The notes under the pieces: generated by a model | What the model was told of the DNA's origin: nothing | Database searches by the model: none | The model's input: the letters and a program-made list of their open reading frames with translations, nothing else | From: Chrysemys picta bellii | Lineage: Eukaryota; Chordata; Testudines; Emydidae | Length of the DNA stretch: 64,000 nt | Direction: 5' to 3' | Assembly: GCF_011386835.1 (NCBI RefSeq) | Contig: NC_088795.1 | Span: 115,585,434-115,649,433 of the forward strand | Made by a program: the position numbers and the translations under genes | Shown here: in pieces, positions 24,112 to 36,062 of the stretch | Layout: each line of letters opens with the position of its first letter | Position numbering within the stretch: position 1 is the stretch's first letter

Positions 24112-24236
24112 ATTCAGGAAAGCATTTAAGCATGTGCTTAAGTTCATCCATATTCAAGGCAACAGTTGTGCACATGCTTAACTTTAACTTCTATTCTGTA
24201 TAGAGATACTTTCCTGAATCAGGATCAAACTGCAGT
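24112..24236. repeat. Old palindromic MITE-like repeat
   Basis: The ends 'gattcaggaaagcattt' and 'actttcctgaatcagg' are inverted, with inner inverted blocks 'aagcatgtgcttaagtt' and 'gcacatgcttaacttt'. It belongs to the same general class as 35945-36062. Confidence 0.55.
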
Positions 24237-24609
24237 GCATGTTCTTTATCATCATTTCAAAACATTTAATGCAACTGTTCCCTTCTATAAGTTTTTCCTT
24301 GGAAGGGAAGGTGTTTGCCCAGTGTTCATATGTACAATTTTAAATATATTGGGACAGCAAAAGAGTTGCATAAAATCATGAAATATGTTTTTTTCTCTTC
24401 AAAGAGCTACATATCTCGTGTTTAACAAAATGAGTTTCCTTTAGGAAAACCTAGGAAAACGTTTACTAATCAATTGATTTTCTTATTAATCTCTCTACTC
24501 CAACTGCCTCACCATAATGTTCTATTTCTGTGTTGTTCTTCTTTCCTATACTCAAGTCTTCACCCGAGAAACAGGGAAATTTCACTTTATATTCTGGTTT
24601 AATTTACTA

Positions 24610-25560
24610 TTTCACGACTTCTGGCTGACCAGGAGAGGCTTCTCCCCTGACACCAGATGAAATTATGGACTGGCTGAAACTAATCTCAAATGAACAGACT
24701 ATGTTAAGAAAAATATCTGAAGATATTACTGACATCAAAAATATTACTCTCACACATAAAGCAGATTTGCAAGGTTTGGCATCGAGACTAGAGGAAGCTG
24801 AGAACAGAATCTCCTCACTAGAAGACACAGTGAGTGCTCTGAATCTAACTGCAGAGCAACAGGAAAGGACTATTAAAGCACTGCAGGAGAAGGTTAATGA
24901 GCTCCAGGGAAGATCAAAGAGAAACAATCTCAGAATTGTGGGTCTCCCACAGGAGCTGGAAAAAAGAGAGGCCTGTGGAATTTTTATCCACCTTTTGTCA
25001 GGACTTTTGTCTCTCCCTCTGATCACAACTTAGATATGGAGAGAGCCCACCATCCCTTCCACCCAAACCCTCTCCAAATGCAAAGCCCTTGGCCATAACT
25101 GTAAGATTTTTAAAATACAATGTTAAGGAACTCATTCTTTAAAAAGCCTGTGAACTTAAAAGTCTAATATGGAAAGGACATCGGGTGATGACATTCCCAG
25201 ATTACATCAATGACCCGGTGGAAAAGAGGGTTACATTCAATAGACCATGAACCCTAGCCAAAGGATTGGGTTCGGACTTCTTCATTTCCTTCCCTGCTAC
25301 TTACAAAGTTAGAAAGGAAGATAAAATGCTTAGTTCTGTGACAGCAGAAGAAACTGAAAGGAGTCTGATCTCACAAGTAAAGACCCCTGCAGAAGATACA
25401 GACAGGCTGAATTAAAGCAACTTTACCAGATTAGTCACTGCTGGAATTCAGTTCTAGTCTGGCAACAAACGGTACAGTGAAAACTTACCACTTTGTCTCC
25501 TCCCACAGTTTTATTTCCTTGAACTTCTCTGGATTCACCAACAGAGGGATCTGGCTCACG
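24610..25560 (+). pseudogene. L1 ORF1 RNA-binding protein remnant
   Basis: L1 ORF1p is a trimeric RNA-binding chaperone of the retrotransposon particle. The open part 24665-25033 encodes a coiled coil (HKADLQGLASRLEEAENRIS, SSLEDTVSAL, QERTIKALQEKVNELQG). It leads into SKRNNLRIVGLPQELEK, the start of the RRM-type domain. After 25033 the frame is broken, but LDMERAHHPF-PNPL (from 25031), a match to the ERAHR motif of the family, and FKKPVNLKV...YGKDIG remain readable. Several stops and frame changes show that it is dead. Confidence 0.8.
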
Positions 25561-25594
25561 AGAGAGTTGGTGGGAAAAAGGATCTCACCTACCT

Positions 25595-25690
25595 TGCCCA
25601 ACCCACCATGATTCCAGGGCACTGGGAGTGCCTACCCTGCCCCACTTCCTGTGATTTCAGGGCACCAGGAGCACCTACCCCACCTTGGGA
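25595..25690. repeat. Two tandem units of about 43 bp
   Basis: The blocks 'gattccagggcactgggagt' and 'gatttcagggcaccaggagc' start near-identical tandem units that continue with 'gcctaccc'/'acctacccc'. It looks like the edge of a minisatellite or duplicated segment after the LINE ORF1. Confidence 0.55.
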
Positions 25691-26423
25691 GGCTACTTGT
25701 CCAGTTTTCTATCAAACAGTCCTCTTTCTGGCTGATTTGTCCCCTGTCCAGTACTGTGACAAAACTGGACATGGCTTTGTCCACGTGGATTTTGGTATTG
25801 AATGGGGAATTTGGTATTGAATGAGTGCAAGGTCATACCAGCAGAGCGGGGCAGTGGGCTCTTGAAAATGATGTCCTTCGTGTGGTGTGATGTCACAAGC
25901 ACCTTGTGTATGAGGTCATGTTGGTGGGGTGGGCTCATGCTGTTCCCAGAAGTACTGGAATGTCCGGTATTCTGGATACGTATGAGTGGCCGCCTTAACC
26001 ACGCCCCTCCTCCCCATGATTCCAGATCGTGACTCCAAGTTAGTCACCTCGCAAGACCTGGTTTCTGTTTACTCCCATGGATTGGCAAGGCTCAATAGAG
26101 CAGCATGATTTTTGTTTTCAGTCTGAGGCACTCCCCCTCCTAGTATTTTTCTCCAATCCCTCTCATAATCGTACTTTGTTTCATCCCCATCTAATTTCCT
26201 AGATTCTAGGTTTATTGGGAATCTGGACACATTCAGTGCATTTGTGCTAAACTACTCATAAAATCTACCAGATCTAAACAATGTAACAAAGATTTCAGTT
26301 TAACAGTTAATCTTTTCAATTCCTTAACTGTAAAGAAATTTGATGTCCTAATATTCTGTCCAAGAATAATTGTTATTGCTGGTTATGAATTACCACATTA
26401 CTGAAAATATGTTAGTATGAGAA

Positions 26424-27790
26424 TAAGAATATAAGAATGAACATACTAGGTCAGACCAATGATCCATCTAGCCCAGTATCCTGTCTTCTGACAATGGTCA
26501 GTGCAAGATGCTTCAGAAGGAATTAATACAACAGGGCAAATTTCAAGAGATCCATCTCCTGTCATCCAGTCCTAACTTCTGGCAGTCAGAGACTTAGGGA
26601 CACCCAGAACATGTAGTTGCATTCTTGATCATCTTGGCTAATTGCCATTGATGGGATCTATCCTCCATTTATCTAATTCTTTTTTGAACCCAGTTATACT
26701 TCTAGTCTTCATACTGTCCACTGGCAATGAGTTCCACAGAATGATTGTGTGTTCTGTGAAGAAGTAATTCCTCACGTTTGTTTTAAACCTGATGCCTATT
26801 AATTTCATTGGGTGACCCCTAGTGTTATGAAGATAAATAATACTTTTCCATTCTCTTTCTATACTCAATTCATGAGTTTATAAACCTCTGTCATATCCCT
26901 CCTTAGTCATCTCTTTTCTAAACTGAATAATCCAGTATTTTTAATATCTCCTTGTATGGAAACTATTTCATACCCTTAATCATTTTTTTGCCCTTCTCTG
27001 CACCTGTTTTTCTAATTCTAAAATATCTTTTTTGAGATGGTGCGACCAGAACTGCATGCAATATGGATTTATATAGTGGTATTATGATATTTTCTGTCTT
27101 ATTATCTATCCCTTTCCTATTGGTTCCTAACATTCTGTTAGCTTGTTTGACTGCTGCTGCACACTGAGCAGATGTTTTCAGAGAACTATCCACAATGACT
27201 CCAAGATCTCTTTCTTGAGTGGTAACAGCTAATTTAGACCCCACCATTTTGTATTTATAATTGGTATTTATGTTTTCCAAATATGTTGCATTTATCAACA
27301 TTGAATTTTGTCTGCCATTTTGTAGCCCAGCCACCCAGTTTTGTGAAATCCCCATTACTCTTCGCAGTTAGCTTTGGACTTAGCTATCTTGAGTAACACT
27401 GTTTACCCTCTTTCCCAGATCATTTATGAACATGTTGAACAGCACTGGTCCCAGTACAATTTTTTGAGGGACCCCGCTATTTACTGCTCTCCACTGTGAA
27501 AACTGACCACTTATTACTACCCTTTGTTTCCTATCTCTTTAAAAGTTACTGATCCATGAGAGGACCTTGCTTCTTCTCCCATGACTGCTTATTTTCCTTA
27601 AGAGCAATTGGTGAAAGATTTTCAGAAAGCCTTTGATGGGGTCCAAGTACACTATATCCACTGGATCATCCTTGTTCACATATTTGTTGACCCACCCCCC
27701 TCAAAGAATTCTAAGTGATTGGTGAGGCATGATTTCCCTTTATAAAACCAGTGTTGACTCTTCCTCAACATATTGTCAGTTATTTTTTCA
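26424..27790 (-). mobile_element. CR1 LINE, reversed, ORF2 end and 3' UTR
   Basis: On the minus strand, 27355-26963 encode the end of the CR1 reverse-transcriptase polyprotein. YKYKMVGSKLAVTTQERDLG is followed by VIVDSSLKTSAQCAAAVKQA and NRMLG, then ENIIIPLYKS. Positions 26868-26638 give the C-terminal HPMKLIGIRFKTNVRNYFFT and NSLPVD...GFKKELDKW. The 3' UTR lies at 26637-26424, where the plus strand reads 'ggtcagaccaatgatccatc'. Sequence up to about 27790 matches the upstream part of the same ORF in broken form. It is 5'-truncated and dead. Confidence 0.88.
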
Positions 27791-27849
27791 ATAATAATAG
27801 TTCAGATGCTTTTCTTTAGTTTTTATTTTTGTTAAGTGAGTTGAACTAA

Positions 27850-28190
27850 CTATTACACTGATTTACATTGCTGATATAACTACTGAACAGTGTCTAGTGG
27901 GTTGGCATCAATCCCAAAGAACTTGAGCAAATGGCTCAGAATAGGACTCACTGGTGGTATCTGACAGGTTTGAGCAGGATCACCAAATTCATCTCCAGGC
28001 TGCACGTGAAAGGTGTCAGAGAGCCACATCATCAAATATCAAATACAGACTTCCCATGCCCTCAGTGCAGCCGACTCTGTGCATCGGGTTTCGGACTTCG
28101 GAGTCATATGAGTAGCCATGGATGAGAACTGCAACAATATCGTCCTCATTGTCAGCGATGGACTACCAACATAGCTACTGGGCAATGGTG
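27850..28190 (+). pseudogene. Non-LTR retrotransposon tail with C2H2 finger
   Basis: The frame 27931-28122 ends in CPQCSRLCASGFGLRSHMSS-H, a C-x2-C-x12-H-x3-H zinc finger. The part before it (AQNRTHWWYL...KFISRL) resembles the 'DR--W' region that precedes a C-terminal finger in some vertebrate LINE polyproteins. A stop follows at once, and the downstream 'gtcagcgatggactaccaac' fits the 3' end of such elements. A host zinc-finger exon is possible but less likely, since there is only one finger and no splice signals are evident. Confidence 0.5.
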
Positions 28191-28589
28191 TTCACTCTAC
28201 ATAATCCTTTGTGGACAAGGCTCTAGGGGGCAAAGTTTAGGCAGAACTGTTCTGCAAATGAACCCTTATCAGCAAATGATCCAGTTATGTAAGAATAAGG
28301 TTATTTAAACAATTTGTATAGCTTTCTTATACAGCCACTGTAAACATGTTCTTAAGTTTAAATACTAGCGTTCTTCCCCCAGTCCTTTTGTGTTGTTGCG
28401 AATAGTGCAGAAACCATGCCCTCCCTGAATATTCGATTATTTTTTTCTTTATAAAGCTAAACAGAATCCAATTATACCCCTGTTTGGGTGGGGAGAGGGG
28501 CAGTGAGTGGCAAGGCCACACGTCGTAAACCTCCTGAATTTAGGTCCTATTTCTGTTTGGATGAGAGTTATGTATTTTTTTAAGTTAGC

Positions 28590-31500
28590 CTTCATGAATT
28601 TCCATGACTTCTTTTCATCCACTTAAAAACACTGAGAGTAGATATTATCTTCCTACAGGAAACCTACCTTTCATGACTTGAAGGCAGAGAAAATTAGGAG
28701 GGGATGGATAGGAGAAGGAGTGTTTAACAATTTCTTCTCCAAATGTGTAGTAATATTGTTTCACAAAAGACTCAATTTACAAATTGTAGATGTAAATAAA
28801 GATGAGGATGGTAGATTTGTGCTGGTGAAGGCTAGCATCTCTGATTCTATACATACCCTAATTAATATATATGGACCCAATAAAGATGATCCAAGGTTTT
28901 TCCAACAAGTATTTTCCAAATTAATTAATATCCCACTAGAATCAATCATTATAGTAGGAGATTTTAGTGGGTGTTGGACCCCTTTTTAGACACTTGGCCA
29001 TACCCAGCCTACACAATCATATGCTATAAATATTATAGAAGATTATATAGATAAATTGGGGTTAAAAGATGTATGGTGGTTACAGAACCCTATAATGGCG
29101 GATTTTACTTCTTTTTCCTCCCCACATTTCACATAGTCAGAAATAGATTTCTTCCTGATTTCTATGAATCTGTTGGACTCGGTGCCAGATAATGACATCA
29201 AGTCTATCATGATCTCTGATCATGCACCAGTGATACTATAATTTTCTCCTCCTGAGACAAATTTGACTTGTAAAAGATGGAGACTGAACTCCTCTCTTTG
29301 GAAAGATAAAAATTTTAAAACTATGTTACAGAATAAATTTGTTTGTCTTCGAAACAAATGACTCACCATAGATATCCTGATCCATCCTATGGGATATACT
29401 AAAAGCTGGGGCAGGATCATTTCCTACTCAGTAGATAGAAAGAGGATTAGCCTGGCATGGCTCCTGGAATTAACCAAACAATTTAAAGCTATGGATTTAG
29501 GCCTTGGCTACACTTACCGGCAAGTTCGACGGCTGGAAATCGAACTTCTGGGTTCGACTTATCGCGTCTAGTCTGGACGCGATAAGTCGAACCCGGAAGT
29601 GCTCGCCGTCGACTGCGGTACTCCAGCTCGCCGAGAGGAGTACCGCGGAGTCGACGGGGGAGCCTGCCTGCCGAGTGTGGACCAAGGTAAGTTTGAACTA
29701 ATTCGAAATAAGGTACTTCGAACTTCAGCTACGTTATTCACGTAGCTGAAGTTGCGTACCTTAGTTCGAATTAGGGGGGGTAGTGTAGACCAAGCCTTAG
29801 AATGTGCAAACGATCTCTCCAAAGGAAATCTTAAAAAATTAATCAGTCTTCGGTATGAAGTAAATAGATTGACTTCAACACAAGCCGAATTTGCTGTTTT
29901 AAAGATTCAAACAAACATACTGGGAGTCGAGGGAGAGAGAACAGGGAAAATTCTCACATATAGATTAAAAATGAGAGGTCAAAGGTCCTGAATAGTATCA
30001 CTGAAGTCAGAACAAGGGTGGGTTATTACTAATCAAAAAGAGAAGATCAGTTTTTGAAATTCAACCAGGATCTTTACAATAATGATTCACCTCCTGACCA
30101 AGAAGAACTGAATAATTTTGTTAGAACTCCTAACCTCTCACAAATCTCAAAAGAGCAGCAGGCTGGCCTCTCCCTTACAGTCAGAGGAAATAAGGCCATG
30201 AAGGAAATGGATCTGGGTAAGACCCCAGGCCCTGATGGAGTACAAATAGAATTCTATCAAAAGTCTCTAAGAAATTCTGGAGCCTAAACTGCTATACATT
30301 TACCAAGATGCCTTAAAGAAAAGTATGTTGCCTCCAACTGTGAGGGAAGCCCTAATTACTGTACTACTTAAACCAGGTAAGGATGTGCAGAAGTGTAATA
30401 GCTACAGACCTATCTCTTTAATCAATACTGATATAAAAATACTTTCAAAAATATTGGCTAAGCGGCTTTAAAAAAAGAAGTGACCCAATCAAGTGGGAAT
30501 TATTTTAAAAAAGGCATGGTTCAGATAACACATATTAGTTGATTAATGTTATGACATTCTACTAATATTTTAAAAATTCCCATGCAATCATTTCACTCGA
30601 TACAGAGCAAGGCTTTGACAGAGTGAACTGGCAGTATCTGTTTCTGGGAAATCCTTTATTTTGTGAACAAAATTGTTATAATCTAATCCCAACTCTCGCA
30701 TTTTAACAAATAGCACAATATTCCCCTATCTCTTTGATCTGTTTTGGGAACTGGACAGGGAGGCTCCCTCTCTCTCCTCCTGTTCAATCCAGCATTAGAA
30801 CTACTTGTAGTACCAATCAGGGAACACCAAGGGATTCAAGGGATCAAATCTGGGACTCGGGAGACAAAAATTCTTCTATATGTAGATGACATCATCTTAT
30901 TTATTAAAATAAGGATTAATCTATTTCACATATCCTACAAACAATAACTAACTGTGGTAAATACTCTGGCTACAAGATACATTGGGATAAATCGGAAGCA
31001 ATGAAAATCTCATTGGATCTACCTGGAAGTGGCTCTCCTACAGGGATACTGAGATGGCAACTGACAAACCTCAGATATCTTGGCATCTCATTCCCTAAGG
31101 ATATTAAAAATGTAATCAAGGTTAACGTAGCCCCATTAATCATGCAGTTAGCAAACAATTTAAATAGATGGCACACACTGCCTCTCTTCCGTGGGGGCGG
31201 GTGGGGGGAATGAACATAATCACAATGAATGCCCTTCCCAGGATCCTTTTTATTCTGAATTCCCTCCCTGTCCATGTTCCTCCCTTTTATTTTATCAAAA
31301 TCAACAACATGTTGAGGACCTCCTTGTGGGGTTCTCGTAACAAACCCAGAATCTCATTACAAAGATTCCAGCTCCTTGTCAAAACAGGTGGTTTTAGATT
31401 TCCCAACTTTAAACTTTACCATCAGCAATAACTCTTAGCCAAGCAGCACAGTGCCTCGTTCCCTCATGCTGTAGAGCCCTGGATTGGCTCCAGTTGGAAG

Positions 31501-32590
31501 CAGAATTGGTTGCTCCTTTACCCCTTCCCAATGCGCTGCACCCAGATTATTATAGATTCCCTACAGAACAATTACCAGCTATTGTGGCAGCCAGAAATAC
31601 TTGGTGTACAATGTTTACAAAATATAAAAATCACCCCCTTCTACATACCAAGGCCCCTGTCTGTGGTAATTCAAAACTCTTTATAGAAGGCAATCCCATT
31701 ATCTGGCCAGATTGGATTAGGAAAGGGATTTTGACCATCAGCCAATTAACTGATAATGATACCTTCCTCCCTTTTGCGATATTGCAAAAAAGGTTCAGTC
31801 TAGAGACTAAGAAGGAGTGGCAATATATCCAGCTTAAGCATGCCATCTCCCATCCGTTTGGCCCCAATGCTTGTGCTATCCCTGACCCAGCTGAACTGCT
31901 TTCATTTCTCCAAGTATTATCCTGTTTGCCAAGTCCTATGGCAACACTATAGACACACTTGGCCAGCAAATTTGAATTAAACATGGATTCCCTGAAAAAG
32001 AAATAGGAGGAGGAACTAGACCAATAGAAACAAATTTTAGCCAGTGCACCAAACTGTTTCTTGGACCTCGGTTTCAGATTAATCCAGCAGAAAAGCATAC
32101 GGAGGATGCATTGGAACCCTCTCTGACTGTTCAAAACAAGCGCTGCTAAGGCAGACAAATGTTGGCACTGTGATTCAGCAGGTGCTAATTTAGCCCATAT
32201 GCTCTGGGAATGCCCCTATACCCTTATGTTTTGGGCAGAACATAATTACAGAGTTGATTTTATTTGACAGGAAAAAATTATGTTACAAGCTAAACATGTA
32301 ATAATAAACCTAATGGAAGTTAATTGGAAGCTGAATAAATCTGAAAAACTTTGGCTAAGCAGAGCACTAATAATTGCTAAAAGATTAGTACTACAAAACT
32401 GAAATCCAAAAAGAGACCAGCAATTGAAGACTGGAGCACAGACATAATAAGTTCAGCCACCATGGAAAGAATTGTGTACTGTAACAGAAATACCCAAGAA
32501 AAATTCTCAGACATATGGGATGCTTTCCTGGAAGTATTTGAATGATCCTGTTGATTGCATGGGACCCCCTGCCTACTTGTCTCTGTCTTG
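28590..32590 (+). pseudogene. L1/Tx1-type ORF2 (endonuclease and RT) remnant
   Basis: ORF2 normally encodes an apurinic endonuclease and a reverse transcriptase for target-primed insertion. Readable blocks in order: IIFLQETYLS (28643-28672); GDFS in place of GDFN (28957-28968); SDHAPVI (29217-29237); KTPGPDGVQIEFYQ (about 30218-30260); YRPISLIN (30402-30425); EQGFDRVNWQYLF (about 30605-30644); GTGQGGSLSLLLFN (from 30747); the catalytic box LYVDDIILF (about 30876-30902); WGSRNKPRISLQRFQL (from about 31327); and a zinc knuckle CWHCDSAGANLAHMLWEC (32159-32212). Many stops and frame changes separate the blocks. The catalytic YVDD pair is itself intact. Confidence 0.85.
29500..29796. mobile_element. 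Harbinger MITE inside the LINE ORF2
   Basis: The ends ggccttggctacact and, inverted, ggcttggtctacact are Harbinger-type. The exact 3-bp duplication TTA flanks it (29497-29499, 29797-29799). A perfect inverted repeat 'ttcagctacgt...acgtagctgaa' lies at 29725-29751, and a larger hairpin surrounds 'gacgcgataagtcgaa'. It belongs to the same family as 52877-53161, in the opposite orientation. Confidence 0.88.
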
Positions 32591-32880
32591 CTCTTCTGAA
32601 CTTTATTAAGATAAGATAAAACATTAGAAGCAATTTGTCTTGAACTATTTGGATTTTTATAAATATATTTTGTTTGTTTATAAATTGCAGTAATACAAAT
32701 AACTGATTTATATGTTAACCATTCATGTTGTATATGTAATAAAATGTTTCAAGTATAGCCAAGATTAGGTAGCAAATGATGAATTCATTATGAGAAGTAT
32801 GTATCATTTGCTATGTTTGTTCTATTTTGTGTATATATATATTAAATTTAATAAAAAATTAACAGAAAAATAATGTACTA

Positions 32881-34484
32881 TTTCATTAAATTACTTTCAA
32901 CAATGCTTATACTGTAGTTAGTGTAAGTAACAATGGTAACAGTTGTATTGATTACTTGAAAAAGGAAAGTAACTGCAACCTTTTTTCCAGGAATGAAGGA
33001 TTTCTGTGTGACATAAATATAAAAAGAAAGGCAGAATGAAATAAGCCACAGCTATAAAGAGGAAAATTAATTCTAAGCTCTTACAGGTGGCTGCAGCTGT
33101 AGTACTTAACATGCATTTCAGCTAGAACAGAATGTTTAAAAAAGGAGATTCAGCTCTATACAAACAAATTACAAACATTTCACTAAATGGACCAAATTAA
33201 TCCCTTGTACAAGTGCACTGAAGATAGAGGAGTTACACCAAGTCTGAATATAACCCAGATGCTTTTTCACAGGTGTCCTAAAATAAAAACGAAAGGAAGT
33301 TACTAACCTACTACAATCATGTTATCAATACAGAGAGTCTAATGACAATACATCAATATGAAGGTGAGTAAACCAAAGTGATTCCCTTTTATATTTGTGC
33401 ATTGCCCTGTATTTCAAAAGCACTATGTGAAATTTCAGTAAGAAGAAGAAACTCTAGCACTGGAATGATTGGGTTTTGATATCTATACTAATTTCATTAC
33501 CAGTTTCTTTTCATCTGTAGAGTACTGCCATGATTATGACTGTTACATTCAACATCCTGAAATGAGCTCAGTGTGGATAGAGTGGTCTGCATGCGAAAAG
33601 CTCATTGCTGGATCGGGGTCAAGAGGCCAAATTATGGTCTTAGCTATACTGATATAAATCCAGGGTAACTCCATTGATTTCACGGATGTAAATGAGATCT
33701 GAATTTGGCCCAATGTCTGTAAGTATATGGCAAGTAATGTACAAAAGGCATCTATGAGCTGCAAGTAGTAAACTTTTGGAGACAGTTTTATAATTGAAAT
33801 ATTTTGCGATAACATCTTCGGTGCTTGATTTGGCAAAAAATATTTCTGGTTTCCCTCCCAAACAAGTAAATCCAAATATTAAATGAGTATATTTTTTTTC
33901 TAGCAGAAAACTTATTCTTGATACCTTTCACATTATTACTGATGTGTTCATTCAGGTTAACACTCTCATTTCAGGGTTCAGAGCCAATAAAACAAACAAG
34001 CAAAAAAACAAAAACCAGAAATTATTTGAGATCCTAAAATGCTGAGAGCTACTGAAAATATCATGAGACAAAAATGATCAGGGAACTGTGAATCTTCCAT
34101 TTTGGGAGAGAAATGAGAGGGTAGAGAGAGAGGCATAATCAATCATCAAAATGTGCACAGTTCCTTCAGATCATGGATACATTTTTCAAAAGCTCCTAGG
34201 TGATTTAGGGACCTATGTCCCATTTTCTGAAGTGACTTAGTCACTTTGGCCCCTAAGCCTTACTGATTTCAATAGAAGTCAGGCTCCTTGGTCCCATTTG
34301 AAAATTATTCTTAGACTGCTAACTCACTTAAGTATTTCTGAAAAAATTACCCCACGTTTGACCAGAGATGGTGAATAAAATATAAAATGCCAACAGTGTG
34401 TTTGTCCATGTACCGTGGAAGCCATGATCACTGCACTAAAGAGCTTATGGTCTAAACATGCAAACCATATATCAAATTGGGCAT
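32881..34484. other. Unassigned, with two palindromic repeats
   Basis: No gene was recognised. Positions 33605-33715 ('ggatcggggtcaagaggcca' to 'tctgaatttggcccaatg') and 34170-34320 ('ttttcaaaagctcctaggtg' to 'ggtcccatttgaaaattatt') are old palindromic repeats of the class seen elsewhere in the window. Confidence 0.45.
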
Positions 34485-34971
34485 TGTGGCAGGGTGCTGC
34501 TACAGAAGCCCTTAATAAGCTCCTGCCACTCCAGCCCCAATCAGGGAGAATAGATTGGGGCTGGGTGAACTGCCCTATGTTTGCCTGGTAACTGACCACA
34601 CCTGCCAGCCTCATTAGCAGGAGCTATAAGGCTGGAAGGAAGTGAGAGAAAGGGGGGGAGGGGAGAGGAGAGGAGAGACGAGACGAGACGAGACGAGACC
34701 AGACCAGACAGACAGACAGACAGACAGAGACTAGGAGGGGGAGGTTGGTCAGGCTCAGAGGGAGTAGGAGCCGGAGCCTCCTAGTCTGCTGCTGGCTAGG
34801 GCTGTGGTAGGCCAAGCCATTGTAAAGCCTGTATATAGTTGGAAACTGGTGGTGGGAAACTGATCACCAATAAAGAACACGGGTGTTCCACCAGACTGAA
34901 GTATCCCTGATTCATGGAGAAGAGGAGCCCAGTGGCTGAATCCAGAGGGGCACAGTGTGAACCCCATTACA
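34485..34971 (+). mobile_element. Solo LTR of an endogenous retroelement
   Basis: A 487-bp block begins TGTGGCAGGG and ends CCATTACA, the TG...CA ends of an LTR. The exact 5-bp duplication GGCAT flanks it (34480-34484, 34972-34976). TATA-like sequences occur at about 34625 and 34832, and a polyadenylation signal AATAAA at about 34869, giving a plus orientation. No internal gag, pol or env sequence is present, so it is a solo LTR left by recombination. The 5-bp duplication fits an ERV1- or Gypsy-type integrase. The exact family is unknown. Confidence 0.82.
34650..34730. repeat. Tandem GAGAC and GACA repeats in the LTR
   Basis: Successive microsatellite tracts (gagag, then gacga, then gacca, then gaca units) lie within the LTR between its two TATA-like motifs. 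The stepwise change of unit suggests repeated slippage and mutation. Confidence 0.85.
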
Positions 34972-35701
34972 GGCATCTTTCCTGTTGTGATCTAAGATGC
35001 ACTGCATATAAGGGGGTCCAGGGCAGTTTGATGGTATTAACTTTTTAAAAACTAAACACCTCCTTCGGTGCAGTCAGATTGCCTCTGATCTCAGCATCAC
35101 TGTTTTTACACCAGGGTAATTCCATTCAGATGATGCTGATTTACAATGAAGAAAGTGAGATTAAAATTATGTTCCTTTTATTAAAACAAAACAAAAAAAA
35201 CAACTTTTGAGGGAAAAATATGTTATTGAAAAGTTCTGAACTGGGTCTAATTCTTGTGTAATTTCCATCTGTGGAAATTGAGTGTAATGCTACCATTCGA
35301 TTGTTAGTGTTGTCTATTCACTTTGCACTGATGTATGTGACTACACAGGGTACAAGGTCAAGGAAAATCAGGCTCTCAGAATGTCTGGAGAAAGAAAGGC
35401 TGAATTCTTACAAAGGTAACAAATGGAGTTCCACTGTATTGAACTTGGGCCCCAACCACAGAGATCCTGTGACATCCCTATGGAAAACTAGAGCCTCTGT
35501 TTGCAAAGACAGGGTCTCTAGTGCCTACCTTCTCCTAGCAACCTGGATTCCATTAGATTCACTGAACTCATCCAGCTTTCCACCCGAAGAGGCAAAGGCG
35601 GTGAGTAAATGCTGGTATGATCAATATTAACTCTCTCATGGATTCCCATTTTGACATCCTCTGAGCCATGATGGAAGCATGACAATAAAATGGCTGTTCT
35701 A

Positions 35702-35800
35702 GGATTGTCAACCCTCCAGGATTGTCCTGGAGTCTACAGGAATTAAAGATTGTCATATAATGAAACCTCCAGGAGTACATCCAACCAAAATTGGCAACTC
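35702..35800. mobile_element. Small TA-flanked DNA transposon relic
   Basis: The ends GGATTGTCAA and, inverted, GAGTTGCCAA are similar (7 of 10) and flanked by TA on both sides (35700-35701, 35801-35802). The inner blocks 'ctccaggattgtcctggagt' and 'aaacctccaggagtacatcc' are also recognisable. A TA duplication would fit a Tc1/mariner-type element, but the length is only 99 bp. Confidence 0.5.
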
Positions 35801-35944
35801 TAAGCTGCTCCCCCACTCTGCACTCACCACAACCCTATAGACCTCAACCTTATGCTGTCTCAGTGGAGAGGCTCTTCTGGCTAAGAGAGGTGAAAACATC
35901 ATAGAATGGATGGAGCCTGGGCCCAATGTTTGTCAGTGATTTAC

Positions 35945-36062
35945 CATTAAGGCCTATGCAGATGCTTAACTTTAATCACATTAATAATCCCATTTGCTTC
36001 ACTAAGACTATTCACATGCTTAAAGTTAAGTATGTGCATACAGTTTTTCAGGACTGGGGGCT
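35945..36062. repeat. Old palindromic MITE-like repeat
   Basis: 'cagatgcttaactttaatca' on the left faces 'gcttaaagttaagtatgtgc' on the right, with 'aatcccatttgcttcact' between. It ends 'ttttcaggactgggg', the diverged form of a common terminus in this class. Confidence 0.55.

Larger units (their letters stand above)
24605..32880 (+). mobile_element. L1/Tx1-type LINE, split by insertions
   Basis: ORF1 (24610-25560) and ORF2 (28590-32590) of one non-mammalian L1-clade LINE lie in the right order and strand. The roughly 3 kb between them holds a reversed CR1 (26424-27790) and the tail of another LINE (27850-28190). ORF2 is split by a Harbinger MITE (29500-29796). Sequence at 26040-26420 may be the old inter-ORF region. 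The 3' part ends in AT-rich sequence with 'aataaaaaattaac' near 32850. That both ORFs come from one insertion is an inference from order and strand; two separate fragments remain possible. Confidence 0.7.

Noticed and set aside
34625..34740. Possible CpG-rich promoter of a host gene
   Set aside because: The TATA-like motifs and AATAAA lie inside a TG...CA block with exact 5-bp duplications, so a solo LTR explains them.
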